Numbered from the stretch's first letter, positions 19,925-27,787 are shown. The stretch: DNA of 64,000 bases from JBMNIZ01 sp050951405 (GCA_050951405.1 JBMNIZ010000001.1:87424-151423); one strand, 5' to 3'. Program-made: numbers and translations. The notes: generated by a model from the letters alone, not told the origin.

Positions 19925-20671
19925 ATGAAAAAAAGCTACAACAAGTGGTTTTTCACCAAAGTAAAAAGGGCCGTCAGAGACTATGCTATGATCAGCCAGG
20001 GAGATCGCATCGCCGTGGGAGTATCGGGAGGGAAGGACAGCACCTTTCTTTTATACGTGCTGGCGGAGCTCCGCCGGCAGCTGCCGGTGGACTTCTCCCT
20101 CCAGCCTGTAGCTTTAGATTTGGGACTGGAAGTGGACCTGTCTCCTCTGGCCTCTTTTTGCCGGCAGCTGGGCCTCACGCTCCATGTGGAAAAAAACCGC
20201 ATCTACCAAATCGTCTTCCAGGTCCGGCAGGAGTCTAACCCCTGCTCCTTATGCGCCAAGCTGCGGCGTGGAGCCCTGCACCAGGCGGCCTTGCAGCTGG
20301 GATGCAATAAGGTGGCCCTGGGCCATCATCTGGACGATGCCCTGGAGACTCTTTTTCTCAACATCCTCTACACAGGCAAACTGGGCACTTTTGTCCCCAA
20401 AGCATTTCTGGACAGGAGCGGCTTGACCCTGATCAGACCTCTGGTTTACCTGCCCCAGGAGACCATCCGGTCCGTCAGCAGGCTGGAAAAGCTGCCGGAA
20501 GTGAAAAACCCCTGCCCGGCCAGCGGCCAGACCAAACGGCAAGAGGTACGGGAAATGCTCTCCCTCCTCCAGGACCATTACCCGGATCTGAAATCAAAGT
20601 TTCTGACCGCCTTGCAAAACGTGGATTTGGAAAACTTATGGAAGCAAAAATCCGGGAAGCCACTTCCTTAA
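19925..20671 (+). CDS. TtcA-like PP-loop tRNA thiolation protein
   Basis: A 248-residue N-type ATP pyrophosphatase of the TtcA/TtuA group, probably thiolating a tRNA base. The PP-loop SGGKDS lies at about 36-41 of the protein. NPCSLCAK gives the CxxC pair and NPCPASGQ the third cysteine that hold the [4Fe-4S] cluster in this family. GHHLDDALET is a conserved motif. The ATG at 19925 follows AAAGGTGG and is preferred to the in-frame GTG three codons earlier, which overlaps the binding site. The IS1634-type element sits upstream of it and may alter its expression. Confidence 0.82.
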   Translation: MKKSYNKWFFTKVKRAVRDYAMISQGDRIAVGVSGGKDSTFLLYVLAELRRQLPVDFSLQPVALDLGLEVDLSPLASFCRQLGLTLHVEKNRIYQIVFQVRQESNPCSLCAKLRRGALHQAALQLGCNKVALGHHLDDALETLFLNILYTGKLGTFVPKAFLDRSGLTLIRPLVYLPQETIRSVSRLEKLPEVKNPCPASGQTKRQEVREMLSLLQDHYPDLKSKFLTALQNVDLENLWKQKSGKPLP

Positions 20672-20689
20672 TTATCGCCACCAACGGTA

Positions 20690-20724
20690 AAAACCCGGCC
20701 GCTCCCTCTTTCCGGCCGGGTTTC
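20690..20724 (+). terminator. Intrinsic terminator of the ttcA-like gene
   Basis: AACCCGGCC and GGCCGGGTT pair around a pyrimidine-rich loop, followed by TCTCC. A second GC-rich hairpin lies at about 20740-20775. The gene that follows converges on this spot. Confidence 0.65.
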
Positions 20725-20781
20725 TCCATATCCGCTTCTCCCGGTTCAGCCGGCTTTTTAGACCCGGCCTGTTTTTACCTT

Positions 20782-21096
20782 TTAGGTCTCCCGGGGCATC
20801 ATGGGATCTTGCATTCTTCGGAGCATCTCATGGATTTCATGGACCGTCCGATTGGTATCCAAACTCAATTCATAAATTTCCCCGAGCCTTTGCATGTGCT
20901 GGTGATGGTCATCTGCCGGACAATAACCCGGCCCGTGGCCCATACCGGGACCATAGCCCAGGCCGGGCCCGTAAGCCGGTCCATATCCCATGCCGGGACC
21001 ATATCCCGGGTAGTAAGGAGTCCCGTAGGGACTGCCGTATCCGTAGGGGGAGGAATAGTTGTAATCAAAATCAAAGGATCTTGGAGCAGGCACCAC
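20782..21096 (-). CDS. Gly/Tyr/Pro-rich low-complexity protein
   Basis: A 104-residue protein of unknown function. Residues about 15-58 are built of YGxP and GYGP repeats. The C-terminal 45 residues (HQHMQRLGEIYEL onward) form a charged helix. The GTG start follows AAGGAGGG. No signal peptide is visible. The repeats recall flexible, condensate-prone or spore-coat-like segments, but nothing proves either. It lies alone between ttcA-like and modC. Confidence 0.6.
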   Translation of the reverse strand: MVPAPRSFDFDYNYSSPYGYGSPYGTPYYPGYGPGMGYGPAYGPGLGYGPGMGHGPGYCPADDHHQHMQRLGEIYELSLDTNRTVHEIHEMLRRMQDPMMPRET

Positions 21097-21122
21097 AAAC
21101 CCTCCTTTTTAGGTAAAATCTG

Positions 21123-22292
21123 CTATCCATGCTTTATTCTATGCTCCCCCTGGAAAAATGTGCTAGCTGAGCCGGAAGCCGTCCCTCCGCCATTTTGGCT
21201 TCCAACCGCCAAAAGACATAAAGAATTGGGTTTAAAGGATACGGTAATGGTACTTTTGCCGTCCACATATCTTTCGTAAACATGGCTTGGCAGTAACATT
21301 TCCACTTTGCGTCTGGTATGATCAAAAGTGAGAATTAAACGGTAACCCATCCAGTCCCGGACCACATCTTCAATGCGGGCTGAAAAAAGATTGGGTTTCA
21401 GCTGCTCTTTCAATTCCCGGCCCGGCCTGATGAGGAGAATATGTTCGCCCCGAACGCCGAAGACCACCCTCTGTCCCGGTTCCAGTTCCGGCAGCCAGGG
21501 ACCCTCCAAGCTTTTTCCGTCCCAATCCACCAAGATCTTTCGCCCTGCTTCATCTACCTGGAGCACCCTGGCGGGGAGAATATTTTTCATGCCCACCAAT
21601 TTGGCCGTCTGCACGCTGTTTGGCCGGGCGAAGACCAGATTTTTTTCTCCCCCTTGCAGAATCTTTCCTTCGTGGAGGACGATAATGTAATCTCCCACCG
21701 CTAAGGCATCTTCCAGATTATGGGTGACAAAAATAATGGGCAGCCGAAATCGGCGGTGAATCCGCAGGAGATCTCCCCGCAATTTGTTCCGCACCAGGGC
21801 ATCCAGAGCGGAAAAGGGTTCATCCAATAAGAGCAGGGAAGGGCCGGTCATCAAAGCTCTGGCTAAGGCTACCCGCTGCTGCTGCCCGCCGGAGATCTGC
21901 TGCACCCGCCGGTTCTCCAAACCCGTCAGCCTCAGCCAGCCCAGCATTTCCTCCAGAGTAAAAAGGGGATTTTTGCCTTTTACGCCAAAGAGAATATTCT
22001 CCCGCACGCTCAAGTGAGGAAAAAGGCTGTAATTCTGGCTCACATATCCTATTTTTCTCCGATAAGGAGGCAGTTCAAAGAGCTTTTTTGCCCCTGCTTC
22101 TTTGCGAAAAAATACCCGGTCTTGGAGAACGATTTCCCCTTCATCAGGACGGATAATGCCCGCCACCAGCTTCAGAAGGGTGGACTTGCCGGCGCCGCTT
22201 GGTCCTAAAACCGCCGTAATGCCGAAGGGCAGCTGCAAATCCAGATCCATCAGCATCGATCCCAGGCTCTTTTTCACCCTAATTTGGAGCAT
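21123..22292 (-). CDS. modC: Molybdate ABC transporter ATP-binding protein
   Basis: The ATPase of the molybdate importer, peripheral to the membrane. Walker A GPSGAGKST, Q-loop VSQNYSLFPHL, signature ISGGQQQR, Walker B LLLLDEPFSALD and the H-loop THNLEDA are all present. A C-terminal TOBE-like region follows residue 230. I start at the ATG at 22292; an in-frame GTG at 22304 lies inside the ribosome binding region. The start overlaps the 3' end of modB, so the two are coupled. The last 30 residues are low-complexity and may be unusual. Confidence 0.9.
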   Translation of the reverse strand: MLQIRVKKSLGSMLMDLDLQLPFGITAVLGPSGAGKSTLLKLVAGIIRPDEGEIVLQDRVFFRKEAGAKKLFELPPYRRKIGYVSQNYSLFPHLSVRENILFGVKGKNPLFTLEEMLGWLRLTGLENRRVQQISGGQQQRVALARALMTGPSLLLLDEPFSALDALVRNKLRGDLLRIHRRFRLPIIFVTHNLEDALAVGDYIIVLHEGKILQGGEKNLVFARPNSVQTAKLVGMKNILPARVLQVDEAGRKILVDWDGKSLEGPWLPELEPGQRVVFGVRGEHILLIRPGRELKEQLKPNLFSARIEDVVRDWMGYRLILTFDHTRRKVEMLLPSHVYERYVDGKSTITVSFKPNSLCLLAVGSQNGGGTASGSASTFFQGEHRIKHG

Positions 22293-23127
22293 CTTCCCAT
22301 CCACCTGCTTTCCACCGCTCCAAAAGCTTGATCAGGCCTAAAAGGCAAAAAGAAATGAACACCATCAAAGCCGCCAGGGCCATGGCCAAAGGAAAATCGT
22401 TTTCCATGGCCGTATAGATGGCCAAGGGCAGGGTTTGAGTCCGGCCCGGCAGGTTTCCGGCAAAAATAATGGTGGCTCCAAACTCGCCTAAAGCCCGGGC
22501 CCAAGCCATGACTAAACCGCTGACCATGGAAGGAAGGGCCAGAGGAAAAGTCACTCGCCAAAAAGTCTGCCAGCGATTGTTCCCCAAAGTCAGGGAGGTG
22601 GCCTCCAATTCCGGATCAACCCCCCGAAAACCGGTAACAGCGCTTTTGATAAAAAAGGGTCCCGCCACAAAGCACTGTGCCAAAACCACCGCCAGCCAGG
22701 TAAAAGTGATGAGTACCCCTTTCTGCGCCAGGTAAGAACCGATCAGACCATGGCGGCCAAAAGCGAGGAGCAGGAGCACTCCGGCCACCGAAGGGGGCAA
22801 GACCATGGGCAGATCTAATAAACTGCCGGCCAGCCTGGACCAAAAACCCTTGCTTCGCGCCAGGAACCAGGCTGCAGGCAACCCGATCAGGATCATGAAA
22901 AAAAGGCTCACGCTGGTGGTGGCAAAACTAACGGTGAGGGCCTGCCAGGCCAGGGAACTCTCCCCCAAAGAGGAAAGAGCAGACCGGTCCAGTTGCAAAA
23001 AAAGAGCCAGAAAGGGGGAGAAAACAAAGAGAACCCAAATCCAAAAAAGCAGCCGGATCACAAGACTGCCGGGCCCTTCCCTTTCCTTGGCAGAAGTAAG
23101 TTTATTCGCTGGGGTCTTGGAAGCCAT
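22279..23127 (-). CDS. modB: Molybdate ABC transporter permease
   Basis: The membrane channel subunit of the molybdate importer. Five to six membrane helices are visible. The EAA loop is the ARALGEFGATIIFAG segment, the ModB/CysT-type motif. The ATG at 23127 follows GAGGTG and overlaps the end of modA by 26 bases; the longer frame from 23214 would lie inside modA and is not credible. Confidence 0.92.
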   Translation of the reverse strand: MASKTPANKLTSAKEREGPGSLVIRLLFWIWVLFVFSPFLALFLQLDRSALSSLGESSLAWQALTVSFATTSVSLFFMILIGLPAAWFLARSKGFWSRLAGSLLDLPMVLPPSVAGVLLLLAFGRHGLIGSYLAQKGVLITFTWLAVVLAQCFVAGPFFIKSAVTGFRGVDPELEATSLTLGNNRWQTFWRVTFPLALPSMVSGLVMAWARALGEFGATIIFAGNLPGRTQTLPLAIYTAMENDFPLAMALAALMVFISFCLLGLIKLLERWKAGGWEDAPN

Positions 23128-23887
23128 ATCTTCCCAACACCTCACGGCCTTTTTCACTGAGGACGAAATCCATCCACTGCCGGGCTCCTTCTTTCCGGGC
23201 TGAGGCACTGACAATGCCCATGGGATAAATCACCGGGGAGTAACTTTCCTCCGGCATGGAAATGATCACTTTCACTTTCCTGCTTTTAGCGGCGTCCGTA
23301 GCATAAACAAATCCTGCATCCACTTCCTTTTGCTCCACGTAGAAAAGACATTGGGGGACATCTTTAGCCAAGATCAACCTTTCCTCCAACTCCTCCCATT
23401 GGCCCAGGTTGGTAAGGCTCTCCTTGGCGTACTGCCCTGCCGGCACCGTTTCCGGCTCGCCAATGGCGATCCTGTCCAAAGCAAATACCTCTTCCAGGCT
23501 GCTCACCGGGCTGTCCTCAGGAACAACAACCACAAGCGCATTTTTGGCAAAATCCTTTACGGAGGCTTCATCTACCAACTGAGCGGCTACCAAGGCATTC
23601 ATTTGTTTTTGGGCTGCCGAGGCAAAAACATCAATGGGGGCTCCCTGTTCAATGCTGGTTTTCAGGTTACCGGAACTGGCAAAGGTGAATTCCAGGGACC
23701 AGCGGGAATCTTCCTCCTCAAACAGCCGGCCCAACTCGGTAAAAGACTCCTGGAGACTGGCTGCCGCTCCGATGATCAAAGTCTCCTTATTTTCCGCCCC
23801 CCTTTCTGCTGCCCCGCCGCCGCAGCCTGTCACCGCAAGCATCGAGATCAAAAGGAGCAAGATCAATTTCCCTACTCTCTCTTTCAT
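23102..23887 (-). CDS. modA: Molybdate-binding lipoprotein
   Basis: The extracytoplasmic solute-binding subunit for molybdate or tungstate. A signal peptide ends in a lipobox (LAVTGCGGG). The mature protein starts with LIIGAAASLQESFTEL, the ModA motif whose Ser binds the oxyanion, and includes FASSGNLKTSIEQGAPIDVFASA as separate motifs. AAGGAGGGAGAGG precedes the ATG. A riboswitch-like leader lies upstream. It should supply the molybdenum needed by the two DMSO-reductase-type enzymes in this window. Confidence 0.93.
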   Translation of the reverse strand: MKERVGKLILLLLISMLAVTGCGGGAAERGAENKETLIIGAAASLQESFTELGRLFEEEDSRWSLEFTFASSGNLKTSIEQGAPIDVFASAAQKQMNALVAAQLVDEASVKDFAKNALVVVVPEDSPVSSLEEVFALDRIAIGEPETVPAGQYAKESLTNLGQWEELEERLILAKDVPQCLFYVEQKEVDAGFVYATDAAKSRKVKVIISMPEESYSPVIYPMGIVSASARKEGARQWMDFVLSEKGREVLGRYGFQDPSE

Positions 23888-23910
23888 ACCTCTCCCTCCT
23901 TCCCTTGGTT

Positions 23911-24080
23911 AAAACAAAAGCCGGTTTCCCTTTGAACAAAGAAAAGCGGCTTCAGGCCCGGACTGTTTCCTTGTAATAAGGGTAAGGCACAACCGTTTCC
24001 AGCTGCTGCCCCGGCCGTTTGCACGGCGGCCTCCTAAACATGAAGGGCTGCTTTTTAGCTTAGAAGGCTCGGAAACACTG
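23911..24080 (-). promoter_or_regulatory. Probable molybdenum-cofactor (Moco) riboswitch with terminator
   Basis: The minus-strand leader of modA folds into an aptamer-like structure. GTTTCCGAGCC (about 24067-24077) pairs with GCTGGAAAC (about 23994-24002). Between them lie AGGAGGCC and the stem CCGU-GCAA-ACGG with a GNRA tetraloop. Downstream, AAGCCG and CGGCTT pair around a long inner stem (23911-23952) and are followed by TTGTTTT, a terminator placed just before the modA ribosome binding site. These are features I associate with the Moco RNA motif, which is known upstream of molybdate-transport genes. I could not score it against a covariance model. Confidence 0.72.
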
Positions 24081-24115
24081 CTTATTCTGTTGTAGCTAGA
24101 TGGGCAAAAAGGGGG

Positions 24116-24448
24116 CTAATCGCCAAAATGCCTGGCAAAAATCTCTTCCAGAGCATGTTTGCATTCATCGCTAAAACTCCGATACCTGTCCATCAAAGTC
24201 TCCGCTTCGGCGGTTAAAGAAGATCCTCCCCCGCCGCTGCCTCCCACCCTGCTGATTAAAAGGGGGAAACCCAGCCTTTCTTCCAATTTCTTGATGAGGG
24301 AGTGGGCCTGGCTGTAGGACATCCCCATTTGTTTGGCAGCTATATGCAATGAACCGCTCTTCCTGGTCCGATCCAGCAGCTGATAAGGGCCTTCCCCAAA
24401 GGCCTTCCCATTTTTATCCAGCCAGATTTTGTATTTGAGACGGTACAT
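24116..24448 (-). CDS. ModE-like (LysR-type helix-turn-helix) regulator
   Basis: A 110-residue DNA-binding protein matching the N-terminal winged helix of ModE, without the molybdate-binding Mop domains. Motifs: GSLHIAAKQMGMSYSQAHSLIKKLEE and, after the wing, GSGGGGSSLTAE. It is cytoplasmic and probably regulates molybdenum-related genes. It lies directly upstream of the riboswitch and modABC in the same direction, so it may share their transcript. The binding site is unknown. Confidence 0.82.
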   Translation of the reverse strand: MYRLKYKIWLDKNGKAFGEGPYQLLDRTRKSGSLHIAAKQMGMSYSQAHSLIKKLEERLGFPLLISRVGGSGGGGSSLTAEAETLMDRYRSFSDECKHALEEIFARHFGD

Positions 24449-24488
24449 CTATTCCACCTCGTTATCCTTATACAAGTATAAGGCATTT

Positions 24489-25007
24489 TTATCCTTTTGT
24501 AAACAGTTTCTCCACTCCTTCTAATTGTAACAACTTTTTCTTCAGCTGAATTCCTCCGCCAAAGCCCCCTAGAGTACCGTCACTGGCGATGACTCGGTGG
24601 CAGGGAACCAGCAGGGGCCAGGGATTGGCGACCAGGGCCTGTCCCACAGCCCGGCTGCCCCTGGGGTTGCCGATCCGGCAGGCTAAATCCCGGTAAGTAA
24701 TCACTTTTCCGTATGGAATGAGCCTGGTCTCCCTCCAAACCAGCCGGCGAAAAGGAGTCCCTCTTTGCCACTGGAGGGGAAAGGGGGAAAAATATTGTAA
24801 TTTCCCTTCCAAGTAAAGATCCAGTTCCTCCCGCAGGCGCCGGAAAAAGGATTGTTTTTCTATCAGAGGAGCCTCCGGAGTCAGAGCCCACAGCTCCTCC
24901 TCCACCTCACTCCTGCCGGGCAGAGGCAAGGTCAGCACCGCCAGCCCTCTTTCATCCCCTGCGGCCCCCATAAAACCCCAGCCGGTCTCCCAGATGCTGT
25001 AATACAT
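24489..25007 (-). CDS. ogt: Methylated-DNA-[protein]-cysteine S-methyltransferase
   Basis: Suicide repair enzyme that takes the methyl group from O6-methylguanine. The active-site PCHRVI and the following GGFGGG are intact, and the helix RGSRAVGQAL fits the recognition helix. I start at the ATG at 25007, which follows GGGGGAGG, giving 172 residues. The longer frame would overlap the small membrane-protein gene upstream. Confidence 0.92.
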   Translation of the reverse strand: MYYSIWETGWGFMGAAGDERGLAVLTLPLPGRSEVEEELWALTPEAPLIEKQSFFRRLREELDLYLEGKLQYFSPFPLQWQRGTPFRRLVWRETRLIPYGKVITYRDLACRIGNPRGSRAVGQALVANPWPLLVPCHRVIASDGTLGGFGGGIQLKKKLLQLEGVEKLFTKG

Positions 25008-25032
25008 GCGATCCTCCCCCTCTTGTCCCGAA

Positions 25033-25158
25033 TTAAAAAATTTTATCAAGAATTGCATGGCTGATCTTATTACCGATGACACTGCCCGCGATAATCATGG
25101 AAATTCCTATAATTATCGCCCCAATAATAATTTGATTTTCCTTTAAGATATTGTTCAT
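25033..25158 (-). CDS. Small membrane peptide of 41 residues
   Basis: An ATG preceded by AAAGGAGGC at good spacing opens a frame of 41 residues. A polar start (MNNILKENQ) is followed by a single hydrophobic helix (about 10-29) and a short tail KISHAILDKIF. The stop is 26 bases before the ogt start, so it may be co-transcribed with it. Family unknown. The right-end remnant of the transposon begins about 55 bases upstream of its start codon. Confidence 0.6.
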   Translation of the reverse strand: MNNILKENQIIIGAIIIGISMIIAGSVIGNKISHAILDKIF

Positions 25159-25214
25159 TAAACTAGCCTCCTTTTTAGGCAATTAATTTTCTATATTATA
25201 TATGAATTTTGACA

Positions 25215-25308
25215 GACAAAAAACCGCCAAAGGGAATGAACCCCCTGACGGTTTGGTAACTTGAAAACAAACTTTGTAAGTTTGAACAAACTCGAGTGTA
25301 AAGAAACA
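25215..25308. repeat. Remnant right end (R1) of an earlier Tn7-like insertion
   Basis: This segment matches the right-hand part of both miniature units: the hairpin with GGGAATGAACCCCC, then AAACAAACTTTGTAAG, then ACAAACTCG and GTGTAAAGAAACA. It ends in ACA and is followed by AAATT, exactly as the outer right end at 35197 is. No left-type end or transposase belongs to it. It is best read as the leftover of an older element inserted at the same rpsI site. Confidence 0.75.
25217..25252 (-). terminator. Terminator hairpin in remnant R1
   Basis: On the minus strand, ACCGTCAGGGGG pairs with TCCCTTTGGCGGT (with G-T pairs) and is followed by TTTTTTGTC. The same hairpin occurs in both miniature units. 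Confidence 0.7.
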
Positions 25309-25313
25309 AAATT
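25309..25313. repeat. Left 5-bp target duplication (AAATT)
   Basis: AAATT sits between the end of R1 (GAAACA) and the start of the next left end (TGTCCAG). The same five bases lie at 35198-35202 between the outer right end and the rpsI stop codon. Five bases is the Tn7 duplication length. Confidence 0.75.
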
Positions 25314-25767
25314 TGTCCAGTTACAAATAAGTTTGCTCACGGAGTGACAAAGTTTGCTCGTGTTGAAATGTAGTTGTTGCAAGGCTTCTCGCTGTTTCTT
25401 CCCTTGTAGTGACAAAGTTTGCTCTCGGGTTTTATTACCTTAAAAAATATAAAAAAAGATATAAAAAATGAGAAAATGACAAGCGAGTTTGCTCGTGAGC
25501 AGTGAAGAATGACAAAGTTTGCTCGTGGAAGGTAATGAGTATTCATACGCAGGGTATAACCTACGGGAGGAAATATCGAAACCACCTAAACATCGGAATT
25601 CTACTTGTTTTCGAGGGATTACAACTACGTCCGTTTAGCATATTTTTATTTATTTCTATATCTATTTTTGAACACAAAAAACCGCCAAAGGGAATGAACC
25701 CCCTGACGGTTGGCGATTGCGATAAGCAAACTTTGTAAGTTTGAACAAACTCGTGTGTAATGAAACA
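25314..25767. repeat. Miniature unit A: left-type plus right-type transposon ends (454 bp)
   Basis: It starts TGTCCAGTTACAAATAAG and ends TGTAATGAAACA. The left half holds five sites of the form ACAAAGTTTGCTCGTG (about 25323, 25345, 25411, 25480 and 25510). The right half holds the same motif inverted (AAGCAAACTTTGTAAG) plus a related ACAAACTCG site. It is about 95% identical by eye to unit B, in the same orientation. No transposase lies inside, so alone it has the form of a non-autonomous miniature element. Confidence 0.8.
25673..25711 (-). terminator. Terminator hairpin in miniature unit A
   Basis: Same minus-strand hairpin as in R1 and unit B, followed by TTTTTTGTG. It would stop transcripts leaving the GIY-YIG gene. 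Confidence 0.7.
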
Positions 25768-25783
25768 ATGAACATAATTTTTT

Positions 25784-26545
25784 CTACTCACTGTTTTTTG
25801 CAAATAGTATTGAGTCTCTAAGTTTTATTTTATCTACTCTCCAGCCTGCGTTCAGCCATGCATTTGCCTGTGAATGACCTCCATTACCCCACCAAGCACG
25901 ATATTTATATGCAGAAGGTGGAAGTGCATCCCCTATGATTTTCTCTACTTCAGAAAAAGTTAACTCAATCTGATTTACATTTTGTATATTTAGAAACTTT
26001 TCCAAAGGATAATATTTACTGATATTATTTATGCCTTTCACTTCTTCATGGCTTGTATTCACAGATTTTTTCCCAACAGAATTTACATGCTTTCCTGAAG
26101 TAGAATTCCATTCCGGTTTATACTTCTTAATTAATTCGCTCTCTATTTTAAACCTTTCTCCAGTTTCAAAGAAGTATAGAAATACTTCTGAACCATTTTT
26201 TATTTCCTGTAGAATATATGAATTTATTTTGCAATTTGTTGACTGTCCTCCCACAAAACAGTTTCTAGGCGATATTTGACCATAACCTAAATTAAACCTG
26301 TGACTTAAATTTTCGCATTCCCCAACATACAAGATATCGTTATTGACTTTAATAATATAGACACCTTCGCTGTTTATAGTGTTAGGAATTCGAAATCTAC
26401 AAAATGGTCCTTTACCATATTTGTTAAGTTTTTTATTTGCCCGATTATTATATTTGGTGGAGGGATAATACTCCATTATTTGCCCACGATCATTAATCAA
26501 GGGTTTAATCTCACAAATAAACTTAAAATCATTAATGATTTCCAT
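25784..26545 (-). CDS. GIY-YIG nuclease-fold protein with C-terminal DUF7662-like domain
   Basis: A 253-residue cargo protein. The GIY-YIG core spans about 58-150: GVYIIK, ILYVGEC, the arginine in HRFNLGYG, the glutamate in ESELIKKYKPEWN and the final asparagine, so the catalytic set looks complete. The C-terminal 75 residues (PLEKFL, LTFSEVEKIIG, LPPSAYKYRAWWGN, WLNAGW) resemble the DUF7662 module found on restriction- and defence-associated proteins. The start follows GGGAGGG. It reads toward unit A. A restriction or anti-phage role is likely but unproven. Confidence 0.8.
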   Translation of the reverse strand: MEIINDFKFICEIKPLINDRGQIMEYYPSTKYNNRANKKLNKYGKGPFCRFRIPNTINSEGVYIIKVNNDILYVGECENLSHRFNLGYGQISPRNCFVGGQSTNCKINSYILQEIKNGSEVFLYFFETGERFKIESELIKKYKPEWNSTSGKHVNSVGKKSVNTSHEEVKGINNISKYYPLEKFLNIQNVNQIELTFSEVEKIIGDALPPSAYKYRAWWGNGGHSQANAWLNAGWRVDKIKLRDSILFAKNSE

Positions 26546-26741
26546 TATTTAACCCTCCCAAATCTATTTCTAAATTTGATTCCATTACATTCCAAAGATT
26601 ATTTAACAATATTATACACTATTCTAATTTAAAGTTCACAATTTTTAAGATTTTTTACTATATTATGTATAATGTAGGTACAAAGTATCGTTATTGGAAT
26701 CTGATCAAAAAAAGGGCTATGAATCTTTTCATAGCCTTTAA
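26546..26741. other. AT-rich gap between recombinase and GIY-YIG gene
   Basis: Contains the recombinase terminator and the presumed promoter of the GIY-YIG gene. No coding frame with a ribosome binding site is seen. Confidence 0.6.
26707..26738 (-). terminator. Intrinsic terminator after the tyrosine recombinase
   Basis: On the minus strand, GGCTATGAA and TTCATAGCC form a 9-bp stem with a short loop, followed by CTTTTTTT, directly after the recombinase stop codon. Confidence 0.85.
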
Positions 26742-27573
26742 TTACAGGTTATTTATTTTTCCTCTAATTGCCTCTCTACTCGGATTCAAATATATAAGCG
26801 TTGTGTGAATGTTGCTATGACCTGCTAAATAGGCAACCTCATGAACTGATAGGCCACCCTCCAAAGCAATTGTGCAAAAATAATGCCGCAATGTATGAGG
26901 GGTAATCTTATCGCTATACTTATTGAAAACCTTATTAACTGTTGATCTATGGATTACCTTTCCATTACTATTTGCAAATAAATATGGACTTTCACTTTCT
27001 CTCACTCTTAAGAACTCTCTTATACTATTAATGATCTTATCATTTAAATAAACAACTCTGTCTTTATCTCCCTTACCCCTAACCTTTAACTCCCCAACTG
27101 TTAAATTGAAGTCTGTTAATTGAATATTAAGTGCTTCACTAATTCGCAATCCTGCATATGCTAATAATGTCGCCAAGCAATAAATGTCCCGATGCCCATT
27201 CTCGTAATAGTTGTTGTCTAAAAGCATCAACTTCCTGTTTAGTTATATCCGAAGGGTTTGCATATGTCTGCTGAACATTAATATTATCTTTCTTTGAAAC
27301 TACTTGGTCTTGCTGTATTCCTTTCTCAATCAAAAATTCATTATACTTTATTAATGCACTGATCTTACAATTTATTGTTCTCCCATTATCTTTCTTAATG
27401 TTACGAAGATAACTAATATAATCTAAGATGTTTTCCCGGTATAGCACCGAACATTCTCTGCCAAAGGACTCCAAATACCATTGATAGTAACCTTTCATAT
27501 GCAAATAATAACTATTGATAGTGTTTTTACTTTTTCCTTGCAATGCTAAATACTCTTTGAATGCCTCTAACAA
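26742..27573 (-). CDS. Tyrosine recombinase/integrase (one frameshift)
   Basis: A phage-integrase-family recombinase of about 276 residues after repair. A TTG start at 27573 follows GGAGGTG. The N-terminal SAM-like domain contains GKSKNTINSYYLHMKGYY. A single extra T in CTATTACGAG near 27200 splits the frame; joining gives QQL-YENGHRDIYCL. The catalytic domain has GLRISE (Arg), RGKGDKDR (Lys region), HTLRHYF (His-x-x-Arg), GHSNIHTT and the nucleophile in LIYL. Its partner site is unknown; it may resolve cointegrates of this element or belong to a separate unit captured as cargo. Confidence 0.85.
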
Positions 27574-27586
27574 AATTTCACCTCCA

Positions 27587-27706
27587 TAAATTATGTTGCC
27601 AATCTTAATTCTCAATTTCCGTAAATTATGTTGAATTTATATATTGATGTTACCGCTTTTAGCAACAAAAATCAGGACCTTCGGCAGCATAATTTATATT
27701 ATGTTG
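27587..27706. repeat. Repeated TAAATTATGTTG motif upstream of the recombinase
   Basis: Two exact copies (27587-27598, 27622-27633) and a close third TATATTATGTTG next to an inverted CATAATTTA (27688-27706). The first copy is 14 bases from the recombinase start. They may be recombinase-binding sites or an autoregulatory operator. Confidence 0.45.
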
Positions 27707-27787
27707 AAAAAATTTTTAGCCCAATCTTCTTGTAAATTAAGTATTACAAATATAAATAAGGGTAATATACAAAAGCAGTCGAAATTT

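Noticed and set aside
25502..25738. A 78-79 codon frame conserved between units A and B (also 34929-35168)
   Set aside because: It reads through transposon-end sites and the terminator hairpin, and its conservation follows simply from the DNA repeat. No good ribosome binding site; not called as a gene.
25314..25767. Short tandem GTTTGCTC motifs considered as a CRISPR-like array
   Set aside because: Spacing is irregular (about 22 to 70 bases), repeats are only 12-16 bases and there are no cas genes. The pattern fits transposase-binding sites.
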